Part shown: positions 34,855 to 44,717 of the stretch, one piece after another
Layout of the letters: the number at the start of each line of letters is the position of its first letter
How positions within the stretch are numbered: the first letter of the stretch is position 1
Source of the DNA: Candidatus Obscuribacterales bacterium
GTDB lineage: Bacteria > Cyanobacteriota > Vampirovibrionia > Obscuribacterales > Obscuribacteraceae
Direction: 5' to 3'
DNA: 51,686 nucleotides
Assembly: GCA_021732565.1 (NCBI GenBank)
Contig: JAKFUT010000034.1
Span: 1 to 51,686 of the forward strand
Made by a program: the position numbers and the translations under genes
Notes under the pieces: generated by a model
What the model saw: the letters and a program-made list of their open reading frames with translations, nothing else
Told to the model about the DNA's origin: nothing
Database searches by the model: none

Positions 34855-37800
34855 ATGCCACTTGCACAACTCGGCTCCCTGATCGGCGGGCGCTTCCGGC
34901 TGGAAGCCGAGCTAGGCGCTGGTGGAATGGGCGTTGTCTATCGGGCTATGGATATACAGCTTCACCGTGAAGTGGCCGTAAAAATTCTCCGTCCCGGCTC
35001 CCACACATCGGCCAAACGTTTTGAAAGAGAATGTCGGACTCTGGCTGCGATAAACCATCCCCGAGTTCCCGCCATCTATTCTTGGGGAGTCTGTGAAGAT
35101 GGCGCTCCTTACCTTGTTATGGAATTGCTTCCAGGACTCACCCTGGAAGATGCTCTACAACAAGGCGAGTTCAGCTGGGATGAATTGCGCGATGTTTTTA
35201 TTCAGGTTTGTGACGGACTAACTGCCATTCATGAACAAGGTGTGGTCCATCGCGATATCAAGCCCAGCAATGTCATGATTTTCAGGACAGGTACTCAACT
35301 TGATGTAAAGGTTATGGACTTCGGTATTGTAAGAATATTGGAGACAGACCAGCAGCTCACAATATCGGACGTCTGGCTTGGCAGTCATGGTTATATCAGT
35401 CCCGAGCATTGCGAAGTGGATAACATTGATGCTCGCTCTGACATTTTTTCTTTGGGCTGTGTTATCTACAGAGCAATCGCAGGAGTACCGCCATTTCTGG
35501 AAGAGTCGATTATTGCCAGTGCCGTACGCATTAAACACGGACAGTTCAACGAACTGCCCAATAGTGTCCCCAGGTACTTAAGAGCCGCAACTTACAAATG
35601 CTTGGCACTCAAACCCGAAGATAGGTTTCAGACAGCGCAAGATTTGAAGATGGCACTCTCGGGTGACGTGTCGACAAGTTTACGCCTGGTCGCATCGAGC
35701 GTAACGAAGAGTCAGACCGGATTAGTGGGTGTGATAGTTTTTCTTCTTCTGGCTTGCGGTTGCATAGCCTTTTTCGTTCACACAAAACTTCAGCAAAATG
35801 CCTCCCCTGGCGAACAGCTATTCAAATTCACGGAGAGACTTGACTATGCGATCTCTAATAGGGGGAACCCGGCTTTGATCGCAAATGTCTGCCACCAATT
35901 TACGGTGGAAGAAAATATGGACAATGCGGATGCCGTAGAGACAAAGGATAAGGCTACATTTAAGCGCAGGTATCCCGAAATCGTGGCAAAGCTATGCTCG
36001 GCAACAGGAAAGGCTATCAATTCTGGAGACTGCAAATGTATCGCCGCTGCTTTCGATGCGCTGATTCTCGCAAAGACCAAGTCAGGGATACCCGCTTCCC
36101 AGATTGAGATGGACAAGCTACGAAGTCTGAGCTGTCAAATGGCTGATCCACTGTCTGACGTGAAGTCGATAACAACGCAACTGAAAACATTGTTGGCTCG
36201 CTCGTCTTCAGCAAGTGTACGCCGTGATGTTTGTCTTTTTTTGATCGAGCACGAGAGGAATACCGGTAATTCTAAATCAGCCGATGAGTTTTGTGCCGAA
36301 GCACTTAAACTTCCTCCTGAAAACACTACAGAGGGATTGCGAAAAAACGTTATCCTAGCCGTCCAGCACAGTAATTACCTATCACCGGGACACTATGGAG
36401 AGCGTGCGAGCCTACTTTCATCCAAGTTTCCTATTTTGCAAACACTAGCAGAAGGCGATGGATTAGCAAATGATGTTCTTGTTCCTTTTATGTGTTCATT
36501 CGGGGCAATTCCCGTTGCGGAGAGAGGAAAGCAATCGTCAATTCAATGTATGAAATTGCTTGATGCCATCGTAGCTAATCGGAAAAGTAATTCGGAGCAA
36601 AAAATACTTTGCCCCATACTCCGAGGTCGTTTTCTCTATGATTTAGATCCGACAGCGGGAAGAAATGAGTATTTGAGCGAAATCAAACAGGCAGTGGACA
36701 AGGGCGTCAGAGGAGCCAAAGTTCGAGAAATAATTACATCGCTTTCCGCCGACCAGATATTGATCCCCGCGGAACTAATAATGACTTTGGTTCGGCACGA
36801 GCCTGCCCCGTGGCTCGCAGATCCGCAACTTCCCTCTCTTCTCTATGCCTACCGAGACGAAAAAAAGTCGTTGCGCCTTTTTTTCGAAGAATCGGAACCA
36901 ACGAAGCCGCTCGCTAATCTGCACCCGCTAATTGGCACGTTGCTAATGAACACGTTGGCTTATGATCACAAGAATTCGGCAGCCGGGATTCTGGCAAATA
37001 GACTTCGTTCGCACTGGCAAAACCAGCAACTTGCTATAAGTATATGCAATGCACTTGAGCATCAAAGCGATCTTAACTCGTTGCGAACGTTTTTGACGAG
37101 CCCCAACGGTTTACCCGAAAAAGATAGAATTCGAGCAAAGCTCTGGCTGGCATTTAGGGATCCGCTCCACGCAGACCAAGATGCGTACTGGGCCCAAGAA
37201 GCTCTTGCAAGCTCTATTTGGGATGACCCCCCAGTGCTTCACCAACTGTGCCGAATTTACGAAACGCGAGCCGACCGCAGCGCACTCAAGCAACTTTTTC
37301 AAAGAGAATGGGCGGACAATAATCTTGCGCCCGCAGAGCGACTTGCAGTGGCCGCGGAGATTGCTAGAATTTTGTGGTCTCTCGGAGAATCCAACTACAG
37401 CGATAAGATATTGGGTCAAGTGATACAGTCTAAAGTAAAAGATGATGAAGGAGTGCTGACTCAGTTGGGTGTGCTTTATTTTTCGAAGAATGACCTGCCA
37501 GCGCTGCAGAATATCTACGATCGCGCTAAGTCCCTGGCCACAGCTAGTACCGTTGTCCGGGGTGCAATCGGCCTGCAGTTGGCGACTGCATTGATTGCAC
37601 GACAACGCGATCACGAAGCCGAAAACTTGCTCAAGGAAATCGAGCCGCTAGTGGAATCAACCGGAAATTATCGATCGGTAGCAGTGCTGCAAAGTGGGCT
37701 GTGCGAACGACATCACGACAATGCTTCCTTTTTCAATCTTTATAAGAAGCTCAAATTGAAATGTGATGCTTCGGATACTACGCCGTTGGAAATTGGTAGC

Positions 37801-39696
37801 CGATACGCCTTGGCATTGGTCACTTGGGGAAAAGTAGCAGAAGCTAACGAGATTATTCGCGAAGTACAGAAACACCCAGATTGGCGATTTGACGCCGCCA
37901 TCGTGCCAATGATAGGCATTGCTCAAATTAACAGGGATCCTATTTCATTACAGCATTTGATAGCTGAGGTATGGGACCAAGCGAACATTTCCAAAGGTTT
38001 GAAAATTATGCTCGCCAAGTCAAGTTTGATCGTGCTCACATCGGCTCCGGACATAAATCTTGAACGTACTTTAATTCAACGATTGAAGAGTTTGGAGGCT
38101 TATAAAACAGATAGCGAGGCACTGCGCCTGCTCGAACAAATTTACTTTCAACGTGGCGACGCAGATGGTTTACACGAAATTGAGTCGTTCTTCAACAATT
38201 CGAAATGCTTTTCGACAGCTGTTCGCTTGGAGGCTAGAAGCGCTTTAGCGTGGGACTATGAGCGATTGGGCAAGCGCCGCGATGCTAGCCGGATCGTCAA
38301 CGAACTAACACAAGAGCGAGATTGGTTTCGAGCACAATTGGTCCTCAACAATATCGTCGCTGTCTTCGATGTTGAAGCAGATCGCGCGGGCTGGCAAAAG
38401 CTGTTCGATCTCATCAAGAACGATTCTACAGTACCACGGAGAGACCGTTTTATGGTCGGCACTAAATTGGCTAATCTCCTTGATCTCATTGGAGAGGAAG
38501 AAAACACGGACATCGTGTTGGCGTGGGCCAAAAAGTTCACCGTCAAGGAATTGACAAGTTCGGCTCTTGATATTGAGCTGCTTTGCAGTATATATGCTCG
38601 CAGGGGCGATTCTCATGCCTTACAAGACTTACTAAGAACTACAGACGGTGAAAGGAAGGCAGCAACTTTAATTAAGTGCTATCTGGCACTTTGCCTGGCG
38701 GGGACCGGGGATCCGTCGGCTGATGCTGTGACAAAGGAATTAAGAGACCAGCTCTTCTTAGACTGGGACGATCACCAAGCGCAGTTGTTACAGAACGTCT
38801 ATGACCTTACCTGTGACTACACTGCATCTTCCACGCTATATCGTCATACCGTGAAAACCAAGCGAGCCACTGCAAGTGAGTTTGGTCTTCGTTTGGCTCG
38901 TGTTCTGGCGTGTTCGCAGAAAATTGGACCATCGAGAATGTTAACAGACGAGATCTCAAGAAAAGAGGGAAAGGCACTCGATCTCATGCCAACGGCGCTT
39001 CGTTATACTTTGTATCTTGAGCAGGGCGCACTAGCTAGGTTGCGGCAGGAGTACGACAGGCGAAAGAAGGCGGACTACAAAAATTCGTTAACCATTCTGT
39101 CCGGATCGTTCCTGGCGGACGGACTCAGGCGAGCAGGACAGAACAATGAATTAAAGAGACTTTTGCCCGAGTTAAAGAAACATCCCACACTCTTGCTCGA
39201 CGGTTGGTCATTCGGCATCATTGTTAACATCTTGGCTGCAGAGCGAGATGTTGCCTCCTTAAAGGAGCTTTCAAATTGTACTGAAACGCTGCCTGAAAGA
39301 TGGACACGGACCTATCGATTGAAGCTCGCAGCACTACTGCATGGGCAAGGAAAGGATGTGGAAGCAAACGAGCTGCTTCGCATGTGCGAGCCAGACATTT
39401 ACGGTGCAGACAACGGGTCGTTTTCTGCATTGTGTGACCTCTATGTTCTGATGGATCAATTGTCTAAGCTCGAGGAGGTTTGTGTTCACGTGAGACGAAC
39501 TGGAACACCAAGGCAACTGGTCATGCATTCAATCGCGAGCCGCGCTCTAGCCCGCGCTGTGCTAAAAACTAATCCGCTGAAAGCAAGAACAATGCTGCTT
39601 GACCTTCGCAGCGAAATTGCGGCCGTCGCGAAGAGCTCAAAACTGGCAAGAATACAGCAAGTTGAGGTCGACAAGATACTGGCAAGCATAAAATAG
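34855..39696 (+). CDS. Giant membrane Ser/Thr kinase with helical-repeat tail, 1613 aa
   Basis: Hanks-type kinase at the N-terminus: GAGGMG loop (residues 21-26), AVK lysine 43, HRDIKPSN (132-139, Asp134), DFG (155-157), SPEH and ARSDIFSLG. A transmembrane helix follows at about 289-308. The remaining 1300 residues lie on the other side of the membrane and consist of repeated antiparallel helix pairs (for example LGVLYFSKNDLPALQNIYDRA, RLEARSALAWDYERLGKRRDA and VLACSQKIGPSRMLTDE), probably degenerate TPR or SEL1-like repeats. This layout suggests a sensor scaffold controlling an inside kinase. The ATG at 34855 has no strong ribosome binding site. Confidence 0.92.
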   Translation: MPLAQLGSLIGGRFRLEAELGAGGMGVVYRAMDIQLHREVAVKILRPGSHTSAKRFERECRTLAAINHPRVPAIYSWGVCEDGAPYLVMELLPGLTLEDALQQGEFSWDELRDVFIQVCDGLTAIHEQGVVHRDIKPSNVMIFRTGTQLDVKVMDFGIVRILETDQQLTISDVWLGSHGYISPEHCEVDNIDARSDIFSLGCVIYRAIAGVPPFLEESIIASAVRIKHGQFNELPNSVPRYLRAATYKCLALKPEDRFQTAQDLKMALSGDVSTSLRLVASSVTKSQTGLVGVIVFLLLACGCIAFFVHTKLQQNASPGEQLFKFTERLDYAISNRGNPALIANVCHQFTVEENMDNADAVETKDKATFKRRYPEIVAKLCSATGKAINSGDCKCIAAAFDALILAKTKSGIPASQIEMDKLRSLSCQMADPLSDVKSITTQLKTLLARSSSASVRRDVCLFLIEHERNTGNSKSADEFCAEALKLPPENTTEGLRKNVILAVQHSNYLSPGHYGERASLLSSKFPILQTLAEGDGLANDVLVPFMCSFGAIPVAERGKQSSIQCMKLLDAIVANRKSNSEQKILCPILRGRFLYDLDPTAGRNEYLSEIKQAVDKGVRGAKVREIITSLSADQILIPAELIMTLVRHEPAPWLADPQLPSLLYAYRDEKKSLRLFFEESEPTKPLANLHPLIGTLLMNTLAYDHKNSAAGILANRLRSHWQNQQLAISICNALEHQSDLNSLRTFLTSPNGLPEKDRIRAKLWLAFRDPLHADQDAYWAQEALASSIWDDPPVLHQLCRIYETRADRSALKQLFQREWADNNLAPAERLAVAAEIARILWSLGESNYSDKILGQVIQSKVKDDEGVLTQLGVLYFSKNDLPALQNIYDRAKSLATASTVVRGAIGLQLATALIARQRDHEAENLLKEIEPLVESTGNYRSVAVLQSGLCERHHDNASFFNLYKKLKLKCDASDTTPLEIGSRYALALVTWGKVAEANEIIREVQKHPDWRFDAAIVPMIGIAQINRDPISLQHLIAEVWDQANISKGLKIMLAKSSLIVLTSAPDINLERTLIQRLKSLEAYKTDSEALRLLEQIYFQRGDADGLHEIESFFNNSKCFSTAVRLEARSALAWDYERLGKRRDASRIVNELTQERDWFRAQLVLNNIVAVFDVEADRAGWQKLFDLIKNDSTVPRRDRFMVGTKLANLLDLIGEEENTDIVLAWAKKFTVKELTSSALDIELLCSIYARRGDSHALQDLLRTTDGERKAATLIKCYLALCLAGTGDPSADAVTKELRDQLFLDWDDHQAQLLQNVYDLTCDYTASSTLYRHTVKTKRATASEFGLRLARVLACSQKIGPSRMLTDEISRKEGKALDLMPTALRYTLYLEQGALARLRQEYDRRKKADYKNSLTILSGSFLADGLRRAGQNNELKRLLPELKKHPTLLLDGWSFGIIVNILAAERDVASLKELSNCTETLPERWTRTYRLKLAALLHGQGKDVEANELLRMCEPDIYGADNGSFSALCDLYVLMDQLSKLEEVCVHVRRTGTPRQLVMHSIASRALARAVLKTNPLKARTMLLDLRSEIAAVAKSSKLARIQQVEVDKILASIK

Positions 39697-40149
39697 ACCT
39701 GACCAACAGAATGTTCGCAATTCCAGGAATGGGCCCGGCGTAGCATAAATGCCCCGCCGACATGAAGGCGTTTACCAGCACTCCAGCGCTCGATTGGCAC
39801 CGAGGGGAAGTCAAATCCGCAACGTCACAAAAACCTGACTCCGCGGATTTGATTTTGTATCGTGTATCAGCGACAGGACAGAACCGAAAAGGGAGAGATC
39901 ACACGCTCATTGGATACTCGATCACAGGTTCCATAAACACAGCGATTCTTACGTCTGCGCCGCAGCGGTGCAATCATTCCGGAAACCACTAACATACATG
40001 CTCGCGCAATCGAATTCAAAGCGTCGAGTGCCTTAGGTAAGCCAACTAACAGACAAACGTGTAGGGACCAGTTCTCTTTTCACTCTGGACTTACGGATGT
40101 AAGTCGAGTCACTCACGGTTATGCCTGTGATCGAGTCCCCGATAATTTT
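39697..40149. other. Intergenic region holding hairpin repeat copy A
   Basis: About 450 bases between the kinase and the convergent GlsB-like gene. Besides the repeat at 39799-39895 I see no supported gene. Confidence 0.55.
39799..39895 (+). repeat. Hairpin repeat, copy A
   Basis: Stem TCAAATCCGC (39811-39820) with GCGGATTTGA (39843-39852), plus an inner GTCA/TGAC pair, is followed by TTTTGTAT. About 45 bases downstream share ATCAGCGAC, CAGAAC and GGGAGAG with copy B. Matching bases begin about 12 before the stem. Copies B and C lie at 45654 and 45950. The conserved 3' flank makes it more than a plain terminator. Confidence 0.75.
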
Positions 40150-40422
40150 TTAGAGTCCGGCATTCCGGCCCCTAAAGCCTCTGCTACAAAATGAAAGTCC
40201 AAAGACCAGAAGAGCAGAACCAACAATGCATGGCACAAGAGCGACGCCAGCTAGATCCGGACCAAGGTGTCCGATTAAAGCACCACCCACCCAGCCGCCA
40301 ATAATTCCAACAATCGCCGATGTAAAAAATCCTCCAGGAATAACTCCTGGTACACATCTTTCGGCAATGAACGCACACGTTGCAGCGACCACTAAATAAC
40401 AAATAATCCCTAAAAGACTCAT
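40150..40422 (-). CDS. GlsB/YeaQ-like small membrane protein, 90 aa
   Basis: Member of the transglycosylase-associated/GlsB family of small membrane proteins, often linked to envelope or acid stress; the molecular role is not established. Three hydrophobic helices are seen. The family-type GGFFTSAIVGIIGGWVGGALIGHLG segment occupies about residues 30-54. GGAGGAG lies six bases before the ATG. It is transcribed leftward in line with several other small membrane or secreted proteins (40580-44434). The C-terminus is basic (SRGFRGRNAGL). Confidence 0.85.
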   Translation of the reverse strand: MSLLGIICYLVVAATCAFIAERCVPGVIPGGFFTSAIVGIIGGWVGGALIGHLGPDLAGVALVPCIVGSALLVFGLSFCSRGFRGRNAGL

Positions 40423-40579
40423 AACAACTCCTCCGCTTCATAGCGGAAACCTAATCCATTTGGAGCCAGTACGTTTGAGCGATTTATAGTCAATCAACTC
40501 AAACCACGGCTGAAACAATCCTCATTAACAACAGCGAGACGGCGAGCACTTGAACGCCCGAAGACAGGCTCTCTAAATT

Positions 40580-41005
40580 CTAATTAGACGCAATCGACGT
40601 CGAGTCACGAGACACTCGCCTGGTCTTCTCGTGAACAGGTCCACTGGTTGCTATACCAATGACGAGCATCACTAATCCTCCCCATATAGCGGGCTCCCAC
40701 CCGGTAAAGGAGAGCGAGCCCGGCATAATATCAGCCAGATACCTCAGGACAAACGCCGGAAGCAGAAAAAATCCGAACAGCCACGCGGGAATGAGCACCA
40801 GTAGCGCCATCCCAAACGTGCCGATTGTGAGAATCGCACTAAGGGCAATTGCCAGCGATTCGACTACCCAGCCAAGAAACGCGAAGAACACACCCACGCC
40901 AATCGCGTGAAGGAAATTTCCGTGAAACTGTATTCCGGGAATCATTGGGAAAATAAAGTAAAAGGCAATGGAAATGAGCGCCAGGCGCATCAGATATGAT
41001 TTCAT
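40580..41005 (-). CDS. Four-helix membrane protein, 141 aa
   Basis: Family not recognised with certainty; the layout resembles phage-holin-like or DUF-type small membrane proteins. Four hydrophobic segments are seen (about 5-20, 33-52, 57-85, 107-123), with an ending of HEKTRRVSRDSTSIASN that should be cytoplasmic. GGAGGAA lies eight bases before the ATG. It sits between the GlsB-like gene and a small two-helix protein, all on the same strand, so a common transcript is possible. Confidence 0.8.
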   Translation of the reverse strand: MKSYLMRLALISIAFYFIFPMIPGIQFHGNFLHAIGVGVFFAFLGWVVESLAIALSAILTIGTFGMALLVLIPAWLFGFFLLPAFVLRYLADIMPGSLSFTGWEPAIWGGLVMLVIGIATSGPVHEKTRRVSRDSTSIASN

Positions 41006-41020
41006 GAACTAATTCCTCCG

Positions 41021-41338
41021 TTATACTGCAGCTAGTGCTGGCGTGCGCCTTAACAGAAGAACAGCTCCACCCGTCACCGCGGATAGTATCGCAATCTGCA
41101 TAAGCAATCTGTACATATCTATATTGTTTGCAGCCTGTGTTTGCACATCCAGCTGTAATTTGAAACCGAGTATATTGGCAGAATCTCGTTGCACCACGAC
41201 TGGTGGCTTCCAGATCGGAGCATACCCCATGGGATGGGCTACCTTCTCATCATCAACATACATCCAGGGTGGATAAGCACCCATCGCAGCCACAAGAATC
41301 AGGCCAAAGAAGACGATGAGTTGTTGTGTTTTGTTCAT
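41021..41338 (-). CDS. Two-helix membrane protein, 105 aa
   Basis: Not recognised. Two hydrophobic helices (about 5-20, LIVFFGLILVAAMGAY, and 82-97, LLMQIAILSAVTGGAVLLLRR) flank a polar stretch with PPWMYVDDEKVAHPMGYAPIW. The ATG at 41338 gives MNKTQQLIVFFG, a good membrane-protein start; the frame is open further upstream to 41464, but that extension looks unnatural. It lies 15 bases before the four-helix gene, so they are likely one operon. Confidence 0.75.
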   Translation of the reverse strand: MNKTQQLIVFFGLILVAAMGAYPPWMYVDDEKVAHPMGYAPIWKPPVVVQRDSANILGFKLQLDVQTQAANNIDMYRLLMQIAILSAVTGGAVLLLRRTPALAAV

Positions 41339-41479
41339 ATTTTCTACTATCCCTATTTGTCTTTCCAAAACAACACTATCGTCTACTGATTGCTGGCACG
41401 AATCCGAGGCCGGTGGTTTGAAGAAGTGAATGACGATCTGAATCAGTTCAAGCACCGGTAACATTAGCGATTCGCAGTT

Positions 41480-42274
41480 TTAACGCCAGGAGTACCCGTT
41501 CCGGTTGCCAGTGCTACCCGACCATCTATTGCCATTTTGCATTTCTCGACTGATGGAAGCGCTGAGATCGGTTAGACGATCTTGCAAACTGTTGCTCTCC
41601 CTGAACGATAACTGACCGTCGCCGCGCATCTGTATTTCACTGTTTCCGATACTGTCGTATTCTCTCTTGAACCCGTTATACTCCGACGCGCTGAGCTGAC
41701 GATCAGACCTTCCCTCTTGAAGTTTTTGCAAGATCTCGCTCTGTAAGCGATCTATATTGTATGAGGTATTCTGCTGAGTATTACCCCAATGCCCTTGGCG
41801 ATGTCCTGCCACAAAATATTCACTATGTTGATGATTGTTCGCGAAGGATGGATAGGCACTGATTGTAGATTGTACCGATGCGTCGATGTCGGTTAAAACG
41901 CTCAACAGTGACTGTGCCTCGGCAAATGTGAGGTTACCGTCATTTGCGTAACTGTTTTGCAAGTTCGCATTCGAGTTCAATCGGTAGTGAAGAGCATTTG
42001 CCTGCTGCCCGTTCATGCGACCGTTCGAGACGGCTTGTGAAATTTGTTCCTCTAATTGAGCTCTCTTCGTTTCCAAATTCAACATGGTCTGAGATTGTGC
42101 AGCACTGGCAGGACTGTTGTACCCTCCCTGGTTGTAATCATAGTAGGAAGTGTTGTTTCCTAGAACACTGCGAATAATACTGCTCGCGCTCTCCGCCTGA
42201 ACCGGCGGCGTGAGCATGAAACTCAACGAGGTGAGCAGCATTGTCGATAGTGTTACTTTAATTTGCGTATTCAT
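41480..42274 (-). CDS. Secreted protein with two internal repeats, 264 aa
   Basis: A signal peptide (about residues 8-27, ending PPVQA) precedes an Asn/Gln/Ser-rich mature chain. Two repeats of about 65 residues each combine a long helix with a short DG loop. Repeat 1 has LEEQISQAVSNGRMNGQQAN and DGNLTFAEAQSLLSVL. Repeat 2 has LQSEILQKLQEGRSDRQLS and DGQLSFRESNSLQDRL. The DGxLxFxE segments resemble the end of an EF-hand calcium loop, but the first half of the loop is not canonical. ATG 42274 has GAGAG at good spacing; ATG 42280 is also in frame. No function is known. Confidence 0.8.
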   Translation of the reverse strand: MNTQIKVTLSTMLLTSLSFMLTPPVQAESASSIIRSVLGNNTSYYDYNQGGYNSPASAAQSQTMLNLETKRAQLEEQISQAVSNGRMNGQQANALHYRLNSNANLQNSYANDGNLTFAEAQSLLSVLTDIDASVQSTISAYPSFANNHQHSEYFVAGHRQGHWGNTQQNTSYNIDRLQSEILQKLQEGRSDRQLSASEYNGFKREYDSIGNSEIQMRGDGQLSFRESNSLQDRLTDLSASISREMQNGNRWSGSTGNRNGYSWR

Positions 42275-42344
42275 AATCATCTCTCTAACTTTATCGCCAG
42301 TATTGGCGAATATAAACTGTAAAATTCCGGTCGGCGATTAGCGC

Positions 42345-43316
42345 CTAAATCATCTTCTCGCGCAGCAAAACTGCAACAGGGGAAGTAGATTCCATTTGAA
42401 GAAGAAGAAGCTTGCCCGCTACCAGCGTGTCTGCTGTGTTGCGGTGAAAAACGAGAAAGTTCGAATCGTTTGATTCTCTGGTGCCGATGCCTATGCCAGC
42501 GGGAATTCTTCCGGCGACCAGCGGAACTCCATTAGCCATGCCTGAAGGAATGGCGTATGTGCACACTGTGTGCGGTCCCTCACTGGCAAACGGGAACTGG
42601 TTTGTAATGACACCATCGATCGCAAACACTCGTCCATCTGAGCCTTTGATGGTCTGAAAACGAATGCCGAAGTTGTCCTGGTCACCCTCAACCACACGTC
42701 CTGTTACTAGCGCTCCGGCAGGAATTACATAGTGTCCAAGCGGAACATCGCTACTGACAGTGCCTTCTACTGTGTCGCCTTCCTTGAAACTCGCACTGGC
42801 AAGTGCACTGGTCAATTTCACTTGAAATGACATTCCGGCAGGCGCATACATTGTTCGTTCTACTTTGGCAACAAACGAATCGACATGCTGATCATGTTTC
42901 AACGATGCTACATACGCTGCGGTACGCTCAGTGTTGGCGAGAAAGCTCTCCACTGATTTTGCCCACTGCTGAGCAAGGGCATCTACCGACAATTGAGCCT
43001 GTTGAGCGCTGTTCGCATCAACTGTTGCCACGCGGCGTCCATCCAGGGAGATGATTACAGCCCCGTTTTCTCTTCCTACAGTCACTGCCGAAGGAGTACG
43101 GTTAGATGCAAGCACGAGAGCGTTGTCTAATGCGTCCTGAGCCAGCCAAGCGCGGTGTTCGCTGGAAAAGCCATCGGCACTTGCCATTTTAAAGACTGAT
43201 ACACCGGCCATGGTGACACAATCACCTTTTGCAAAGCCTGCATTTGCCGGCTGCCCACCCGTGAGACCCACGAACAGAGCGCTCAGGAGAATTACTGCTA
43301 GAATATTCTTGGTCAT
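42345..43316 (-). CDS. Secreted two-domain protein, paralogue 1 (323 aa)
   Basis: Not recognised. A signal peptide (residues 5-26, ending PANA) precedes two domains. The N-terminal domain (about 55-140) has the pattern AQDALDNALVLASNRTP, then NGAVIISLDGRRVATVDANS and LAQQWAKSVESFLA. The C-terminal beta-rich domain (about 160-320) has TVEGTVSSDVPLG, IPAGALVTGRVVE and a final LLLLQMEST. It shares this layout with the next upstream gene at 43373, so the two are tandem paralogues. The C-terminal pattern recalls envelope-associated beta-sandwich domains seen in VirB10/TrbI-like proteins, but the match is too weak to name. Confidence 0.8.
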   Translation of the reverse strand: MTKNILAVILLSALFVGLTGGQPANAGFAKGDCVTMAGVSVFKMASADGFSSEHRAWLAQDALDNALVLASNRTPSAVTVGRENGAVIISLDGRRVATVDANSAQQAQLSVDALAQQWAKSVESFLANTERTAAYVASLKHDQHVDSFVAKVERTMYAPAGMSFQVKLTSALASASFKEGDTVEGTVSSDVPLGHYVIPAGALVTGRVVEGDQDNFGIRFQTIKGSDGRVFAIDGVITNQFPFASEGPHTVCTYAIPSGMANGVPLVAGRIPAGIGIGTRESNDSNFLVFHRNTADTLVAGKLLLLQMESTSPVAVLLREKMI

Positions 43317-43372
43317 TATTGATTTGCCTTCTTATATAAATGTCTGTGGAATGCCTCTCGCCTCGGACTAGC

Positions 43373-44434
43373 CTAGAACGATCGACCGGCGACGGCTATA
43401 ACTGTTGTTGCAGAGAACTGAAGCATCATCTGTTCGCCTGCAGGAACCACTATCGGTGTGGTCTGTCTTTTGAAAACAAGACGCGGATACAGATTGTCGT
43501 CCCATGACGGAGTTTCCATCGGCACGCCCTTCCAACTTCCTACGATGTAACCTTTACAGGGAACAACCTTCACGCCTACCAGGTTCATATCCTTGATAGT
43601 GTTGCCATTGCCACAGCACTGAGCGGCTACTGGCTTAATTGCAATCTGCCGCCAGGAGTTTATCGCTCCATATACATGGGCATCAATCGGTATTCTCTTT
43701 CCATCGGGTGTTCGCATTTCGAAGAAGTTAACGGTAAACGCGTCTTTGCCTGCAAATTTGGTGGGTAGATAATCCAGGGCGTTCTCTACCTGACCTATAA
43801 CAACTGTTCCAGCGGGTAAATAGGTTGCAAATGAAGTTCGCAAAGGCACATCATGGCTAACAACAGCCTCGATGCGATCGCCCACTCTTGCGGTAGCTGA
43901 AGATATCGGAGTTACCAGATCAATCGGCAGCATTGCCCCGGTGGTTAGAACAGCAATATCGTCGCGATTCATCACACCAAGAGCCACAGCTTTAACCGGA
44001 TATCTTCCGGTCAGCATAACGAGGTACTTGTCGATGGCGGCGGAGTCAGCTAAACAGGCGCGAATACTGTCTGCCCATTTTTCAGCAAGTTCCATCGAAG
44101 AAAGCCGATTGCGCTTTGCGCTATTGTCGTCAGCAGTGACAATAACGTGATGGTCTAGAGTTACAGTCGGGTTACGCTGAATCACCTCAACACGAACCGC
44201 GCCGGGGCTGCGATCGAGAGCCTCAAGCAAAGCCTTGTCAAGGCTATGTTGAACAATCACTGCCCGTTGTTTGGCTGTTAGCCCTGCAGCGTTGGAATCA
44301 ATGTCGAACATTGCGCAGCATGCCGTTATAGAACTAGTTTCCACTATTTCTTGAGCATTTACTGCGGGCACCATGGATAGTGTCAGTATCGCAGCCGGTA
44401 ACAATGCCGCTGAGAAAAGTGTTTTATGAATCAT
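43373..44434 (-). CDS. Secreted two-domain protein, paralogue 2 (353 aa)
   Basis: Same layout as the 323-residue neighbour: a signal peptide ending VNAQE, an N-terminal domain with QHSLDKALLEALDRSPGAVRV, VIVTADDNSA and LAEKWADSIRACLAD, and a C-terminal domain with AVVSHDVPLRTS, LPAGTVVIGQVEN and QMMLQFSATTVIAVA. Two Cys-Cys pairs (TACCAM, AAQCCG) and a VPCKGY cysteine are absent from the sister, suggesting disulphides. ATG 44434 is chosen because AGGTGAT lies just upstream; a GTG at 44443 is in frame. Function unknown. Confidence 0.8.
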   Translation of the reverse strand: MIHKTLFSAALLPAAILTLSMVPAVNAQEIVETSSITACCAMFDIDSNAAGLTAKQRAVIVQHSLDKALLEALDRSPGAVRVEVIQRNPTVTLDHHVIVTADDNSAKRNRLSSMELAEKWADSIRACLADSAAIDKYLVMLTGRYPVKAVALGVMNRDDIAVLTTGAMLPIDLVTPISSATARVGDRIEAVVSHDVPLRTSFATYLPAGTVVIGQVENALDYLPTKFAGKDAFTVNFFEMRTPDGKRIPIDAHVYGAINSWRQIAIKPVAAQCCGNGNTIKDMNLVGVKVVPCKGYIVGSWKGVPMETPSWDDNLYPRLVFKRQTTPIVVPAGEQMMLQFSATTVIAVAGRSF

Positions 44435-44717
44435 CCTTATCACCTGGGTACTTCTTGTATAAGTCTGGTGGTTGCTTCAGCCGCTTAAAGCCAGCAATGC
44501 AACCGCCTGAATTGGTCTGCCACCTCAGTTCCTGATTGAGAAATCGGAACCTGTTGCTGCAACTGAAGTCATTACACCATCTGCAATGTGAAAACAGGGT
44601 TAAAGTGAATTTTCGATTCTAGCAACTGCAATTTAGAATTCGCAATCACCATATTCGGTATCAATCAGTGAAGCGATAAAGAAAAGCAAACGATATATGA
44701 TCACGGATTTCAGTGAA

